Notes: generated by a model from the letters alone, not told the origin. 64,000 bases of DNA from Chitinophagales bacterium (GCA_026936105.1 JAIXKI010000011.1:52173-116172); one strand, 5' to 3'; shown: positions 27,638 through 37,852, counted from the first letter of the stretch. Numbers and translations: made by a program.

Positions 27638-29191
27638 ATGAAAGCAAAGTATCTGTTATTCTTTATAACAGTTTATTTATTACTCTTCGTCATTCTTTTC
27701 AGGGAATATTGTTACGTGATGAACCCTGACGCTACCGGCTATCTGAGTGTGGCTGAGAAAGTGGCTCAGGGGCATTTTTTTGATTCTATCAACGGCATAT
27801 GGAGCCCTTTGGGATCCTGGCTTCTTGCTCCTTTTATTAAAGCAGGTTTTAATCCTGTGGTTACTGCCAAATTACTGAACGGTCTTTATAGTTGTATCAG
27901 CCTTTTGCTTTTCTATAAGCTGATAAAGAAATTCAATATTCTTTTTTACCTGGAAATAGCTTTGATGACAGGTGCTGTTTTGCTATTGCTAAGCTTTGCA
28001 TTCAGTTTGTTGTTTGCGGATCTGCTCCTTGTTATGATCCTGCTTCTGTACCTGAATAGATTAACGAATAAGAACTTTGGAAGGGATTACAAAAGCATCA
28101 TATGGGCAGCCATGGTTGGTGGTTTGGGGTTTTATGCAAAGGCATATACTTTCTATTTTATGTTGATCCATCTTCCACTGGTGATCCTGATCCTCGAGAA
28201 GAGAAGGAACGAACGTTTTTTTTCCAGTGAGGGATTAAAAAAAATATTACTCTCGTTGATCGTTCTGATATTGATCTCATCATTTTGGATGATCAGTCTG
28301 AATTATAAATACGGAAATTTTATTGTGGGGCAGAGAAATATCTCGGGAACTATCTCAGCTTTGTACCATCCTCAAAGGATTATCGGCGCTGCTCCTGAAG
28401 AAGGGAACTATGCTCTGTTTGATGATATATCGGGGCTCTATAAAGAGAATATCACGCCATTTACGAACCGGGAAACATTCGTGATACAACTAAAGCTGAT
28501 CATAACAAACTTTTTTGAACTGATAAAATCTTTTAATGAATTTTCCTTTGCCTTTATATTAGTGATTCTGGTAAGTTTATATTTTTTGTTTGCAAAGGAT
28601 GAGCGTGTGCCTGTTAAGGATGGTCAGGCTGTGCTGTTGAGTTTCATCCTGCTGTGGTCATTGGGGTTTCTTTTGTTTTCAGTGCAATCCAGGTTTATAT
28701 GGATTACGGATTTTATTGTAATGGTATTATGTGGTATTATACTTTCTGAGCTTACAAAGGAAGGCTTCCGGATGAAAAGATATTCCTTTGTATTATCAAT
28801 GCTGATTATCGCCGGTTTTTATGTGTATCCTTTTTTACTGTTGAAAATGCGATACGGATCGGGGAAAAAATTATTTGATGTTGCTGCTGCATTGAAAAAA
28901 AATAATATTAAGGGGAAAATGATGGGAGGGGTGCAGTCAGATAGCGGGTTGTCTGATATGGTCATTATCAATTATCTGAATCATTCCAGGTATTACGGAC
29001 CCTATACTTCTAATTATTCATGGGAGGAGATCTTATCTGCTCTTGAAAGGTTTCGTATCGATTTTTATGTCTATTCTTATAACAATCCATGGCAGAAAGA
29101 AAGCTTTTTAAAAGGTGATATTGCGGCCCGGGCTGACTCTGTCTATGATGGTATTGCTCCGGGGGTTTTGGTGCTGACCTTTAAACAATAG
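27638..29191 (+). CDS. Multi-pass membrane glycosyltransferase-like protein (GT39/ArnT-like)
   Basis: 517 aa with roughly ten hydrophobic helices followed by a C-terminal soluble part. The first extracytoplasmic loop carries the acidic motif MNPDATGYLSVAEKVAQG, matching the position of the catalytic Asp in GT-C fold transferases (PMT, ArnT and similar) that use polyprenyl-linked sugars. Substrate unknown. The next gene is an acyltransferase, so both may modify surface polysaccharide. The assignment to GT-C rests on topology and this motif. Confidence 0.7.
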   Translation: MKAKYLLFFITVYLLLFVILFREYCYVMNPDATGYLSVAEKVAQGHFFDSINGIWSPLGSWLLAPFIKAGFNPVVTAKLLNGLYSCISLLLFYKLIKKFNILFYLEIALMTGAVLLLLSFAFSLLFADLLLVMILLLYLNRLTNKNFGRDYKSIIWAAMVGGLGFYAKAYTFYFMLIHLPLVILILEKRRNERFFSSEGLKKILLSLIVLILISSFWMISLNYKYGNFIVGQRNISGTISALYHPQRIIGAAPEEGNYALFDDISGLYKENITPFTNRETFVIQLKLIITNFFELIKSFNEFSFAFILVILVSLYFLFAKDERVPVKDGQAVLLSFILLWSLGFLLFSVQSRFIWITDFIVMVLCGIILSELTKEGFRMKRYSFVLSMLIIAGFYVYPFLLLKMRYGSGKKLFDVAAALKKNNIKGKMMGGVQSDSGLSDMVIINYLNHSRYYGPYTSNYSWEEILSALERFRIDFYVYSYNNPWQKESFLKGDIAARADSVYDGIAPGVLVLTFKQ

Positions 29192-29277
29192 AATGTTGGC
29201 CGGCCATTATTCTTTCTGTGCTAAAGAGTATAGGGATGTGAAATTGAGTCCCGGTTTTAAAAATGAAAAAATGATCC

Positions 29278-30396
29278 ATGCTGGAAAGCGGAGAAAAACT
29301 GCATAAAAACTATGTACCTGAACTTGATGGGCTCAGAGGAATAGCTATCATCCTGGTAGTAACTTTTCATTATCTGGGATTTCGCTTTACTATTTTTAGT
29401 ATTGGCTGGAGCGGTGTCGATCTGTTTTTTGTATTATCCGGCTATCTGATCACATCAAGACTGATCTCTTCAATTCACAGGAAAAATTATTTCAGCAGGT
29501 TTTACCTTAACCGGGTACTGAGGTTATTCCCTCTTTATTATGCTGTGCTGATTTGCTTTTATTTTATACTGCCTCTTTTTATTTCCAGGGAGTATTTCCA
29601 CAGTATGGCTTTTTACAGGGAAAATGCTGTCGCTTTCTTTACATTTTTTGAAAATTGGGTTTTTATGGGATACCCGGACCTGAAAGAGAACCACCTGATC
29701 ATATTCTGGTCATTGGGAGTTGAAGAACAGTTTTACCTTATCTGGCCTTTGTTCATTTTTTATTTTTATAAGGTAAAAAGAATAAGAACTATTCTGGGTG
29801 TCTGGATTATTCTTTGTATTGTTTTAAGAGTGATTTTATACCGGATGGACAACAGTAATTATCAGATATACCTGTATAATACTTTTTGCCGGATGGATTC
29901 TTTTATTATCGGGGCATTTTTATTTTTTGTTCACAAAGAGATATTGAAGCCTGCGCCCCGGTATATTGTGCCTGTGAATACGGTAATTTTGATTGCCGGT
30001 ATAATAATATGGGGCACTTCTGTTCTCTCTCCTTTTATTGCAACCGTTGGTTTAACAAGCATGGCCATATTTTATGCCGGGATTATTGATATTGCGGTAA
30101 AAAGAAAATACAAATGGTTCACTACTTTGCTGAACAGAAAGTGGCTGATCTTTACCGGTAAGATCTCTTATGGGCTATACATTTTTCACTGGCTGGTCAT
30201 CCGGTTTTGCTATGCTCCGGTCTACAGAACCATTCACAGTTATTGGGATATTCCGGATAAAGTGAATGTTTATCTTACTCTGTTCATATGCTGTTTGGCT
30301 TCCGTGGTCGTCAGTGTGTTGAGTTTTAAATATTTTGAAAGCTATTTTTTGAAATTAAAAATGAAAGGCGCTATCCCGAGAATGAGTAAAGCCTGA
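29278..30396 (+). CDS. Acyltransferase 3 family protein (OafA/YrhL-like)
   Basis: 372 aa with about ten membrane helices. The family start ELDGLRGIAIILVVTFHYLG contains the conserved Arg and His, and GVDLFFVLSGYLI follows, then the FWSLGVEEQFYLIWPL motif. Such enzymes move acetyl or other acyl groups onto cell-surface polysaccharide or lipid. It follows the GT-C-like gene by 86 bp on the same strand, consistent with a two-gene unit. Confidence 0.93.
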   Translation: MLESGEKLHKNYVPELDGLRGIAIILVVTFHYLGFRFTIFSIGWSGVDLFFVLSGYLITSRLISSIHRKNYFSRFYLNRVLRLFPLYYAVLICFYFILPLFISREYFHSMAFYRENAVAFFTFFENWVFMGYPDLKENHLIIFWSLGVEEQFYLIWPLFIFYFYKVKRIRTILGVWIILCIVLRVILYRMDNSNYQIYLYNTFCRMDSFIIGAFLFFVHKEILKPAPRYIVPVNTVILIAGIIIWGTSVLSPFIATVGLTSMAIFYAGIIDIAVKRKYKWFTTLLNRKWLIFTGKISYGLYIFHWLVIRFCYAPVYRTIHSYWDIPDKVNVYLTLFICCLASVVVSVLSFKYFESYFLKLKMKGAIPRMSKA

Positions 30397-30691
30397 TTAT
30401 TCTTATCTCTCCTTTACTATATAAGTTGCCTTTCCGGCGGGCATTTTAAATCCATTTTATAGATAAAATGCTCTTCATTAACTATTGCTATTCAAAAACC
30501 GGGATAGGAACAAACTCTTAACAGGCTGAAAGGTCATTTAACCGGCATTAGTGCAATTATTTAAACAGCGAAGTAATGACCGTATCCTCCTAAAGTTTCC
30601 CTTTCTCCGGAAGTAAAATATTAAGGTATCATTTGAGAAGAAATCAAGTAATTTTGCAGCCGTTTAATATTCTCAATCAGGTCCATACATA

Positions 30692-31984
30692 ATGAAAAAG
30701 CTGATCGTTCTGATTTGTCTGGTGGTGGGGGTCGTTTCGGCAGGCCGTGCTCAGGATACTTTGAAACGTATTCAGGATACTTTAAAAGTTGACAGCACCG
30801 ATTCGTTGCATATTGTGCCCGTAAACCCTGCTGATTCTGTTTTACGCATCATTAATCTGAATCCTTATTTCAATCAGCATGTGGATTCTTTGCTGAGTTA
30901 TCAGTTCATGATAAACCGGGATCCTTCCCGGTATTATTGGTATATGAGAAACTCGCCGGCAGGACTGAAGATCAACAAAGACAACGGGCTGCTGACCTTT
31001 AAGGCGGAAAAATCATATTTTCTTTCCGGCAAGCTCCGATATGATCATGAATATAAGGTGGACATCGGTGTGCAGAACCTCAATGACCCGAAAGACAAAG
31101 TGGATACTTCGTTCACCCTTGTTTTTTATAACACCGAGATCATCCCATCCAGGGTGAAACCTACGGTGAGCAACACCCTGACCATTGATGAAGGCGATAC
31201 CGTTTCTTTTAAAATACAATGCGAAGCGGGAAGTTTTCCCATTGAAGACATCTTATTTACCAGCAGCATTCCCATCAAGAATTTTACATTGGTAAAAAAA
31301 TGCGATGATGAATTCCGCTGGTCACCTGATTATGATTTCGTAAAAGACTCCGACCCCGGTAAACAAAAAACTGTCACACTTTCATTTGTGGGTTCCAACA
31401 AATTCAGGGAAAAGGATACGGCGCTGGTAACGATCATTGTGAAAGATGCGCTCAACTATCCTCTGGCGCTGGAGGATTATAAGCTGGTGACCAAAAACAT
31501 CAACACATACATCTTACAGCTCAAGTACACTTTCCTGCAACTGGATAAAAAACTCAGGAAGAATAAAAAGACCCGCACCACATTTGATATGACGGGAGCT
31601 TCCACAGCGCTTACAGGCACTATCCTGAGCACTTCTTCCGACCAGGGCGCTCAAAACACCGGCAAGGTTTTACCAAGTGTCGGCATTTCACTGGTGCCTA
31701 TAAAAGAAGCGGTGGCTCCGGCCAAGATTGTGGATCAGAACCAGGCGGCGTTGATAAGGACTTCCATAAAAAGGCTTGAGTACATGCTTACCGATAATGC
31801 ACTGGTAGGCGACCGTGACCCGGATATTGCAAAAAAGATTAGTAAGCTCAGGGATGAACTGAAACAGATACAGGTCCAGCTGATAGACATCCCGATGGAT
31901 TTCTCCAATAATATGACCGAGGAAGAACTCAACAGGTATTTCGACAGTCCCAAAGTGAATAAGAAATACAGGCTGAAAAGTTAA
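30692..31984 (+). CDS. Exported protein of unknown function
   Basis: 430 aa with a signal peptide (MKKLIVLICLVVGVVSAGRA). A short direct repeat DTLKRIQDTLKVDST follows the cleavage site. The middle (about 60-250) is beta-rich with LSGKLRYDHEYKVDIGVQNL and TIDEGDTVSFKIQCEAGSFP, which look like two Ig/cadherin-type domains. The C-terminal third is charged and helical (YTFLQLDKKLRKNKKTRTTF, ISKLRDELKQIQVQL). No enzyme motif is present. Probably a structural periplasmic or surface protein. A TAATTTTG box at 30649-30656 is a likely -7 element. Confidence 0.7.
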   Translation: MKKLIVLICLVVGVVSAGRAQDTLKRIQDTLKVDSTDSLHIVPVNPADSVLRIINLNPYFNQHVDSLLSYQFMINRDPSRYYWYMRNSPAGLKINKDNGLLTFKAEKSYFLSGKLRYDHEYKVDIGVQNLNDPKDKVDTSFTLVFYNTEIIPSRVKPTVSNTLTIDEGDTVSFKIQCEAGSFPIEDILFTSSIPIKNFTLVKKCDDEFRWSPDYDFVKDSDPGKQKTVTLSFVGSNKFREKDTALVTIIVKDALNYPLALEDYKLVTKNINTYILQLKYTFLQLDKKLRKNKKTRTTFDMTGASTALTGTILSTSSDQGAQNTGKVLPSVGISLVPIKEAVAPAKIVDQNQAALIRTSIKRLEYMLTDNALVGDRDPDIAKKISKLRDELKQIQVQLIDIPMDFSNNMTEEELNRYFDSPKVNKKYRLKS

Positions 31985-32114
31985 AGAAACATTTAAGAAG
32001 ATATTTTAATCATATTGTTACTGTCCGGAATGTTTCTTCCATCATCATCATTGCATCACCTGATGCTATGAAATAGTTACCCCTGATCAAAATTTATTAA
32101 GACGATCGGAACGA

Positions 32115-33569
32115 TCAGTAATAGATAAGCCTTCTGACCTTTGCCACATATTTGGCCAGCCTTATCACTTGCTTGGTATATCCGTATTCATTGTCGTACC
32201 AGGTGTACAACACCACATTTTTTTTATCCTTTGAAACAAGTGTGGATGGTGAATCGAATACTGCGCAGCAGGTGTTGCCGATAATATCATTGGAGACCAT
32301 TTCATTGTCCACCGAATAATAGATCTGGTTGATCAGCTTGCCGTTCAGCGCTTCATCCTTCACCGCATTGTTCACATCTTCTATGGAAGCTTCTTTGCCG
32401 ATCTCCAGTGACATGATGGCCAGCGATCCGTTTGGCGTAGGCACCCGCACTGCATTGGCAGTCAGTTTATCCGTCAGTGAAGGGATCACTTTGGATACGG
32501 CCTTTGCCGCACCTGTGGAAGTGATGACCATGTTGATGGCGGCAGAACGTCCTCTCCGTGGTTTCTTGTGCATATTGTCCAGCAGATTCTGGTCGTTCGT
32601 ATAGGCGTGAACGGTCTCGATATGTCCTTTCACGATCCCGAACTTGTCTTCCATCACTTTCAGAATGGGGGAGATGGCATTGGTGGTGCAGGAAGCAGCC
32701 GAGAATATTTTTTCTTTGTCAAGGTCCAGTTCGCCTTCATTGATCCCGAAAACGATATTGGGCACTCCTTTACCCGGCGCCGTCAGGATCACATTGGAAA
32801 CACCTTTCGATTTCAAATGCCTGCCCAGCGCATCCTTATCCCTGAAAGCTCCGGTATTATCAATCACCAAAGCATCGCTGATGCCGTATCGGGTGTAGTC
32901 AATATCGTCCGGGTTGTTGGCGTTGATCATGTGCACGATCATTCCGTTGATGATCAGCATGCTGTTTTCCATGTCCACCTTGATCGTCCCATCAAAAGCG
33001 CCGTGCACCGAATCGTTTCTCAGCAGGGCGGCACGTTTTTCAAGCATCTCGGGATCTTTATCCCTGGTGACGATAGCCCTCAACCTCAGTTGTTGCCCTT
33101 TGCCAGCCTGCTTGACCAGTTCCCTGGCTGCCAGCCTTCCGATCCGTCCAAAGCCGTAGAGGATCACATCTTTGGGAACCATATGAAATTTATCGGCGCC
33201 GATAAAATCCTTCAAAGTGTCTTTCAGGAAAGCGGTACGATCTCCTTTATAGATATCTTCTTTCAGTGTGTATTCGTAGGCCAGCCTGCCGATGTCCAGT
33301 TTGGAAGGAGCCAGGTCAATTTCGGCCAGGGCTTCTGCCAGCGAGGAAGAAACCTCAACGTCTATGGGCTTTTCGATAACTTTCCGGGCATACTCATGCA
33401 GGTTAAGAATCTCTGCTATGGACAGGTCCACCAGGTGATTCCTGAAAAATACCAGTTCCACTCCTTTGTCATAAAGAAGCTGGCCGGTCTTGCTGGCCAG
33501 CTTCACAGCTGCTTTCTCTCTTTTGATGTGAGCGTCCAGATGCTTTTCAAATCCGACACGGGTGTTCAT
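32115..33569 (-). CDS. gap: Glyceraldehyde-3-phosphate dehydrogenase, long form
   Basis: 484 aa from the ATG at 33569; a longer in-frame ATG at 33611 would add 14 non-conserved residues. A helical N-terminal extension of about 130 residues precedes the catalytic core, which starts at DVILYGFGRIGRLAARELVK (NAD-binding). The active-site Cys is in SAASCTTNAISPIL (C294 by this start). The C-terminal STLVSKDKKNVVLYTWYDNE is typical. Core GAPDH is about 335 aa; the extended form is known in Bacteroidota. It oxidises glyceraldehyde 3-phosphate in glycolysis, and this form may serve the reverse (gluconeogenic) direction. It is preceded by a gene-poor region. Confidence 0.93.
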   Translation of the reverse strand: MNTRVGFEKHLDAHIKREKAAVKLASKTGQLLYDKGVELVFFRNHLVDLSIAEILNLHEYARKVIEKPIDVEVSSSLAEALAEIDLAPSKLDIGRLAYEYTLKEDIYKGDRTAFLKDTLKDFIGADKFHMVPKDVILYGFGRIGRLAARELVKQAGKGQQLRLRAIVTRDKDPEMLEKRAALLRNDSVHGAFDGTIKVDMENSMLIINGMIVHMINANNPDDIDYTRYGISDALVIDNTGAFRDKDALGRHLKSKGVSNVILTAPGKGVPNIVFGINEGELDLDKEKIFSAASCTTNAISPILKVMEDKFGIVKGHIETVHAYTNDQNLLDNMHKKPRRGRSAAINMVITSTGAAKAVSKVIPSLTDKLTANAVRVPTPNGSLAIMSLEIGKEASIEDVNNAVKDEALNGKLINQIYYSVDNEMVSNDIIGNTCCAVFDSPSTLVSKDKKNVVLYTWYDNEYGYTKQVIRLAKYVAKVRRLIYY

Positions 33570-33611
33570 ATGGTTTATTATTTGTTGTGCTTGAATAAAA
33601 AAAACAGCCAC

Positions 33612-33987
33612 CTGAAAGGCAGCCCAAAGTCCGGCTCAATAAGTTGGGCAGAACGCTGCAAAGCTATTGATTTTTTTGCTAGTCCACACTTGTGTGAATA
33701 AGTGGCCGTACTGTTTGGGTGGGATTTCTAGATGAAGCATGTTCTGCTAAGCGGGACAGGATGCCCCACATCATTTTTATATCGCTTGAAGTGATGAAAC
33801 AGTTCTTCGAAATTTCAAGTTCCGGAGAGCAGGGTTTCGTTGCCCTTGCACAACCCTTTTAACGAAGACAGGGAAGGGGCAAATGGAACTATATATCAAC
33901 CAAATTACTGTTCACAAAAACCATATTTTTTTTTGGTTTTATGCACAGTTCATCCTATGTTTACATGTTATGTGATGCCATCATCGG
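33612..33987. other. Intergenic with one dispersed repeat
   Basis: No gene was recognised. Bases 33838-33880 carry a copy of the repeat also present at 37515-37565 and 63213-63265 (pattern GCACAA...CCTTT.GAACGA.GACA). The rest is AT-rich and unremarkable. Confidence 0.6.
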
Positions 33988-34176
33988 TCAACTGATATAA
34001 AGTTCAAGTTTCCGGTTAAGCCTCTGTTCTATCAGTTTGAATAATGTTAAGAGTTGAATGTCTGTGTGCCCATTTTCTATTATTGAAATAAAGGTTTTCT
34101 TAGTTCCTGTTTTTTCTGTTAAGTCTTCTTGTGCCAGATTAGCGTTTAAGCATTCTTCATTTAGCAATTCCCCCAT
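33988..34176 (-). pseudogene. Truncated XRE/HigA-like antitoxin remnant
   Basis: The 62-aa frame reads as a helix-turn-helix: LAQEDLTEKTGTKKTFISII followed by ENGHTDIQLLTLFKLIEQRL. This is the C-terminal half of HigA-type antitoxins. Upstream of the ATG the same frame continues as FERKARTYV, which fits the family pattern, until a TGA stop near 34230. The N-terminal part, and any toxin partner, are missing. It could still be expressed as a short HTH protein, but decay is the simpler reading. Confidence 0.55.
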
Positions 34177-34386
34177 TACATAAGTCCGGGCCTTTCTTTC
34201 AAAGTCTATAGAGATGGCATAAATTCAGGCGCTGCCTGCTAAATGCGCAAAAAACTTTTTCAGAATAATGTCATTCGGTTTAATGGATTCAACGGCAAGT
34301 CAATTTTTCCCTGAACATCTTTATAATACTTAAAAGAATGATTGCTTTTCAAACCTGCAAATAAAATGGAAGGAGACTTTTGATTC

Positions 34387-34406
34387 ACTCCCCTTTTTCG
34401 GGGAGT
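34387..34406. promoter_or_regulatory. Perfect hairpin upstream of the TPR protein gene
   Basis: ACTCCCC (34387-34393) and GGGGAGT (34400-34406) form a perfect 7-bp stem with a 6-base loop. No T-run follows on either strand, so it is not a standard terminator. It lies 55 bp upstream of the start at 34461 and may act in the leader or be a relic of the upstream region. Confidence 0.35.
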
Positions 34407-34460
34407 TAAATATTAAAAGATATAGCTCATTTTTGTTTTGTCAACTAAAACATTTTTGAA

Positions 34461-36737
34461 ATGAAAAGGACAACCATTCTGCTTTCCATATTGTTTCTGC
34501 TGATTTCTTCCGGTGTATTGTCTCAAACCAAACCCAAACAAAAACCACCCTCGCATGCTGAGATAAATAAAATGATGGAAAATACCATGAAAGAATCCGG
34601 CATGAGTAAAGAAGAGCAGGAAGAGATGAAAAAGATGATGAAAGATATGATGCCCGCATTGACCAAGTCGAATATTAAGATAGTAAACTATCCTGAGTTT
34701 ACGGATAATAAACAACTAATTCCCAAAAGAGACGCAGCAAGAATCAATGCTATCTCAAAAAAAGCATTGACCGATGCTGATGTAACAGCTACTTCTGCGA
34801 ACTTATATAATAAGCTGATGCAGAAAGCAACAGCAGATGAAAAGGCAATTATTTCAAAAGTGATTGCAAAAGAAAAGACAGGAAGTTCACTGATGTCAGC
34901 TGCGGTTGTTGCTTTTTTGCAGGGCCACAATCAGGTTGCTATGGGATTGGCTATGAAAGCAGTGATGGCTGATCCCAAAAACGCGAATTACCAGAATAAT
35001 CTGGCCGCCATTCTTTCACAAAGCGGATATCCGGAAAAAGCGATTCCTTTTCTTAAAAAATTACAGCAGCAACTTCCGGGCAACAGCACCATCAATAACA
35101 ATCTTGGATTTGCCTGGCTTAAACTTGGTGAAGTGGACAGCGCTAAACGATTTTATGCAATGGCTGCCATACGTAATCCGGCAAATCCTGAAACTAAATT
35201 GTGTGGTGGCGTCCTTAAGGAATTAGAAGGTGACCCCATAGAGGCCGTCCGGGATTATGTGGATGCATTTGAAGAAATACCCAATCCTTTTGCTGAAAGC
35301 ATGATCAATAACCGGAAAGCTGGCGACCGTATTGATAAAATGGATTTTGAAAAGTTGAAGCAACACATTACCATTCATGAGTTCTTTACCAAAGAATGGA
35401 CTACACTTCCCCAACTCTCTAATTCTGTAAATGGATTTAATAGTGACCAATCAATCATGTATGGATATGACATGATGTATGGAAAATTGGATAAAAAATT
35501 GGAAGAGTTACAGGAGGCAGCAGGCGCCGATTTGAATGCATTGTATGATAAGGGGGAGGATGAATTTGTAAAAACAATGCTCAAAGAAAGTATGGAAGGT
35601 GTGAACATGATGAGTAAGCCGGCTGCGTATATCACAAAAATGCTTGGAATTTATTTTCAGGAGATGACGCAAAAATATATGCAGGAACTTGCCAAACTGG
35701 ATAAATTTATAGATGAACAAAGAGAAATAAAAAACAAATCAGGTGAGAATGACAAATGCCCTGACTACGACCGCAGAAGCAATGCATACATGGAGGCTGT
35801 CAACCCAAGAATAAAAGAGTTTTATCAGAAGTATTTAGATGACTATCGTACCTGGCTGAATGCATGGTGTACGTGGAGATGGTATCTAACCGGCAATATC
35901 AGAAATACGGTACTTACTGAATATATTAACTGGACTCGTGGCTTGTTAAGTTTACACCAAGAGGCGGTTGATAAATTGGAATTTGATAAACCCGCATGTG
36001 TTCCGCAAAAAGAAAATAGCCCGGCAAATATCGCAGATCTCCCCATACCTTCCTTCCTGTGCCCGGTTGTAGTAACCATGCCTGTTGGCCTGGAAGCATT
36101 GCGCCTGAGCGCTGAAGCTGCAGCATTAGACAATAATAGTTTTGGGATTAAGCATTCGGGCGGTGCCATGCCCAATGCCACCATTTCATTTGGTGTTGGC
36201 AAAGGCACTATTACAGAGCCGGGTCTGTACGGTACACCCTATGTAAAAACGGCTAATGGCAGTATTAATCAATCCGGATTTAACTATACTGAAAACAGCG
36301 GTGATTTTGATAAATCCCCCTCGCGGGAATTTACCTCGGAAGAGTTAAATCGACTTATAGAGGGTGAGCTAAACCTGAAAAATATAGAGAAGATGGTACA
36401 ACAGGCTAAACTGACCCGTCAATTATTAAATAAAATGATGACTGCTGATTGCTCTGATAAAAACAAAAAATTTAAATTCACTGTAAGACTGGGGGATATA
36501 GAATTTGAGGATGAGCCTAACTTTACTGTAACACTGGGGGAGATAGAATTTGAAGATGAACTTGAATTTACTGTAACATTGGGGGAGATAGAATTTGGAG
36601 ATGAGCCCACAGATACCGAAGGTGCCGGCGATAGTGGAATCAAGGATTTAGTAACAAATGGTATTCAAACTACCATCAATAATGGGCTGGAAGCAGCAGG
36701 AACTATGGTGAATTTTATCAGGGGATTATTTGACTGA
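34461..36737 (+). CDS. Large exported TPR protein with C-terminal 15-residue tandem repeats
   Basis: 758 aa. The signal peptide is MKRTTILLSILFLLISSGVL. It is followed by a Met- and Lys-rich helix (residues 35-70). A TPR segment runs from about 150 to 245 (ANYQNNLAAILSQSGYPEKA, NSTINNNLGFAWLKLGEVDS). The long middle is mostly helical, and one Cys-Trp-rich stretch reads WLNAWCTWRWYL. From residue about 671 three copies of a 15-residue unit (FTVTLGEIEFEDEP type) follow, encoded by 45-bp DNA repeats at 36474-36608. No enzyme motif was seen. Probably a periplasmic or surface scaffold. Function unknown. Confidence 0.75.
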   Translation: MKRTTILLSILFLLISSGVLSQTKPKQKPPSHAEINKMMENTMKESGMSKEEQEEMKKMMKDMMPALTKSNIKIVNYPEFTDNKQLIPKRDAARINAISKKALTDADVTATSANLYNKLMQKATADEKAIISKVIAKEKTGSSLMSAAVVAFLQGHNQVAMGLAMKAVMADPKNANYQNNLAAILSQSGYPEKAIPFLKKLQQQLPGNSTINNNLGFAWLKLGEVDSAKRFYAMAAIRNPANPETKLCGGVLKELEGDPIEAVRDYVDAFEEIPNPFAESMINNRKAGDRIDKMDFEKLKQHITIHEFFTKEWTTLPQLSNSVNGFNSDQSIMYGYDMMYGKLDKKLEELQEAAGADLNALYDKGEDEFVKTMLKESMEGVNMMSKPAAYITKMLGIYFQEMTQKYMQELAKLDKFIDEQREIKNKSGENDKCPDYDRRSNAYMEAVNPRIKEFYQKYLDDYRTWLNAWCTWRWYLTGNIRNTVLTEYINWTRGLLSLHQEAVDKLEFDKPACVPQKENSPANIADLPIPSFLCPVVVTMPVGLEALRLSAEAAALDNNSFGIKHSGGAMPNATISFGVGKGTITEPGLYGTPYVKTANGSINQSGFNYTENSGDFDKSPSREFTSEELNRLIEGELNLKNIEKMVQQAKLTRQLLNKMMTADCSDKNKKFKFTVRLGDIEFEDEPNFTVTLGEIEFEDELEFTVTLGEIEFGDEPTDTEGAGDSGIKDLVTNGIQTTINNGLEAAGTMVNFIRGLFD
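36474..36608 (+). repeat. 45-bp tandem repeat, three copies, within the TPR gene
   Basis: Three consecutive, slightly diverged copies of a 45-bp unit each encode the pattern FTV-LG-IEFEDE. The unit length is a multiple of three, so copy-number change would keep the frame. It is a candidate variable-length site between strains. Confidence 0.85.
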
Positions 36738-37827
36738 AAAGATCAATAATGAAATATTTACTGGTATTCTCCAACATTCTTTATCCGATTTGTTCAACTT
36801 CATCGGTTACCGTCATGACAATGTGAGAGGAGAAATGACACTGAAACATCAGAGGTCATCTGCCGGGTTTCTTTGCATATTCTTCTCAAGGCTTTTGTAC
36901 GCATCCACCGTTATGACGCCCCGAGCAGTACTTCAAAAGGTGAGAGAAAAAAGTTTTCAAAGAACGGTTGTCTGAGATTGAAGACCTGGAAAAGACGACC
37001 CCGCGACCTGAGATCTATAATGCACTTCAGTACCCTTATGGCAAAAGGAAAACATGCAAACAATACTTCGTTTTGGCAGAAGGATGCCACCATCAGACTG
37101 GCAGCAGACCGTCAAACAACTATTAGAATACGTATAATGAAAAAGACCTGCTACAAGGCATAGGCAGAGATACGTTTGCAGGCATTTAAGAACTATCAGC
37201 CAAACCCGGAAAAGTGGTTTAAACAATCATACCGTGTTCAGCGTACAAACTGAAAAATTGTTAACCTGCAAAAAATGGTTGGAGCAATTTAATTGATTTT
37301 ATCCTGCTACCCGAGCCAAAACGATGCAATTTCCATAAAAAAATCTTATTCTCCCTTTTCCGTTGAATATGGGACTGCATCGTAGGCACTCTATGGCAGA
37401 CGATGCGTTGTTTGTTGGTGACCTGTGTTTTTAAATGGTCAAAAATCAGTAGTGATTCTTCCTTTTCCGGAAGCCTTATCTCCGGAGGGACACGGCTTCC
37501 AATAAAAACTCCGCCCGTGTCCCGTTGCTCTTACACAATCCTTTGAACGAAGACACGGAAGGGGTAAAGCGATCCTACCAAAATGCAGTTTGCTTCGGTA
37601 ATACGATCTGACTCCACACAATGGTTCACTTTTTCATCACCTCGCAAAGACCCACGCTCTTTTTTGTAGCCCGGGTCATTGAGGGGAGTGAAGCGATGAA
37701 GCGATCTGCACTGAGTGTAGTTTGCTTCAGTAGCGATACTTGACTAGACACAATGCACCCTCCCTATCTTAAATTCAAGTAACACACTCTGTATAATCGT
37801 TTACCCATCCTCCCGCTTTTTCCTCTT
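36738..37827. other. Long intergenic region with decayed coding sequence and dispersed repeats
   Basis: About 1.1 kb without an intact gene. From 36760 to 37160 frame pieces look coding (LFNFIGYRHDNVRGEMTL in one frame, then IHRYDAPSSTSKGERKKFS and HFSTLMAKGKHANNTSFWQK in another), so this is probably a frameshifted, unidentified gene. From 37510 to 37750 there are copies of two intergenic repeats also found at 33838-33880 and 63130-63265. An inverted repeat GCATCGT/ACGATGC lies around 37377-37414. Confidence 0.55.
37515..37610. repeat. Dispersed intergenic repeat, composite copy
   Basis: CCGTGTC (37515-37521) and GACACGG (37552-37558) form a 7-bp inverted repeat around ACACAATCCTTTGAACGA. 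This is followed by GCGATC...TGCAGTTTGCTTCGGTAA. Both halves recur at 63130-63265 in the other order, and the first half also at 33838-33880. A second copy of the latter half is at 37691-37735. This is the form of mobile or amplifying intergenic repeats. Confidence 0.7.
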
Positions 37828-37835
37828 ATTTTTGC
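37828..37835 (+). promoter_or_regulatory. -7 promoter box of fbp
   Basis: TATTTTTG matches TAnnTTTG. It overlaps an upstream in-frame start candidate at 37832 and so argues for the ATG at 37853 as the true start. Confidence 0.45.
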
Positions 37836-37852
37836 TTACAATTCTTTGCTAT

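Noticed and set aside
32568-33701. A 377-aa plus-strand frame over the GAPDH gene
   Set aside because: It is an antisense shadow; the minus strand carries an intact GAPDH with all motifs, and the shadow has low-complexity His/Phe-rich composition.
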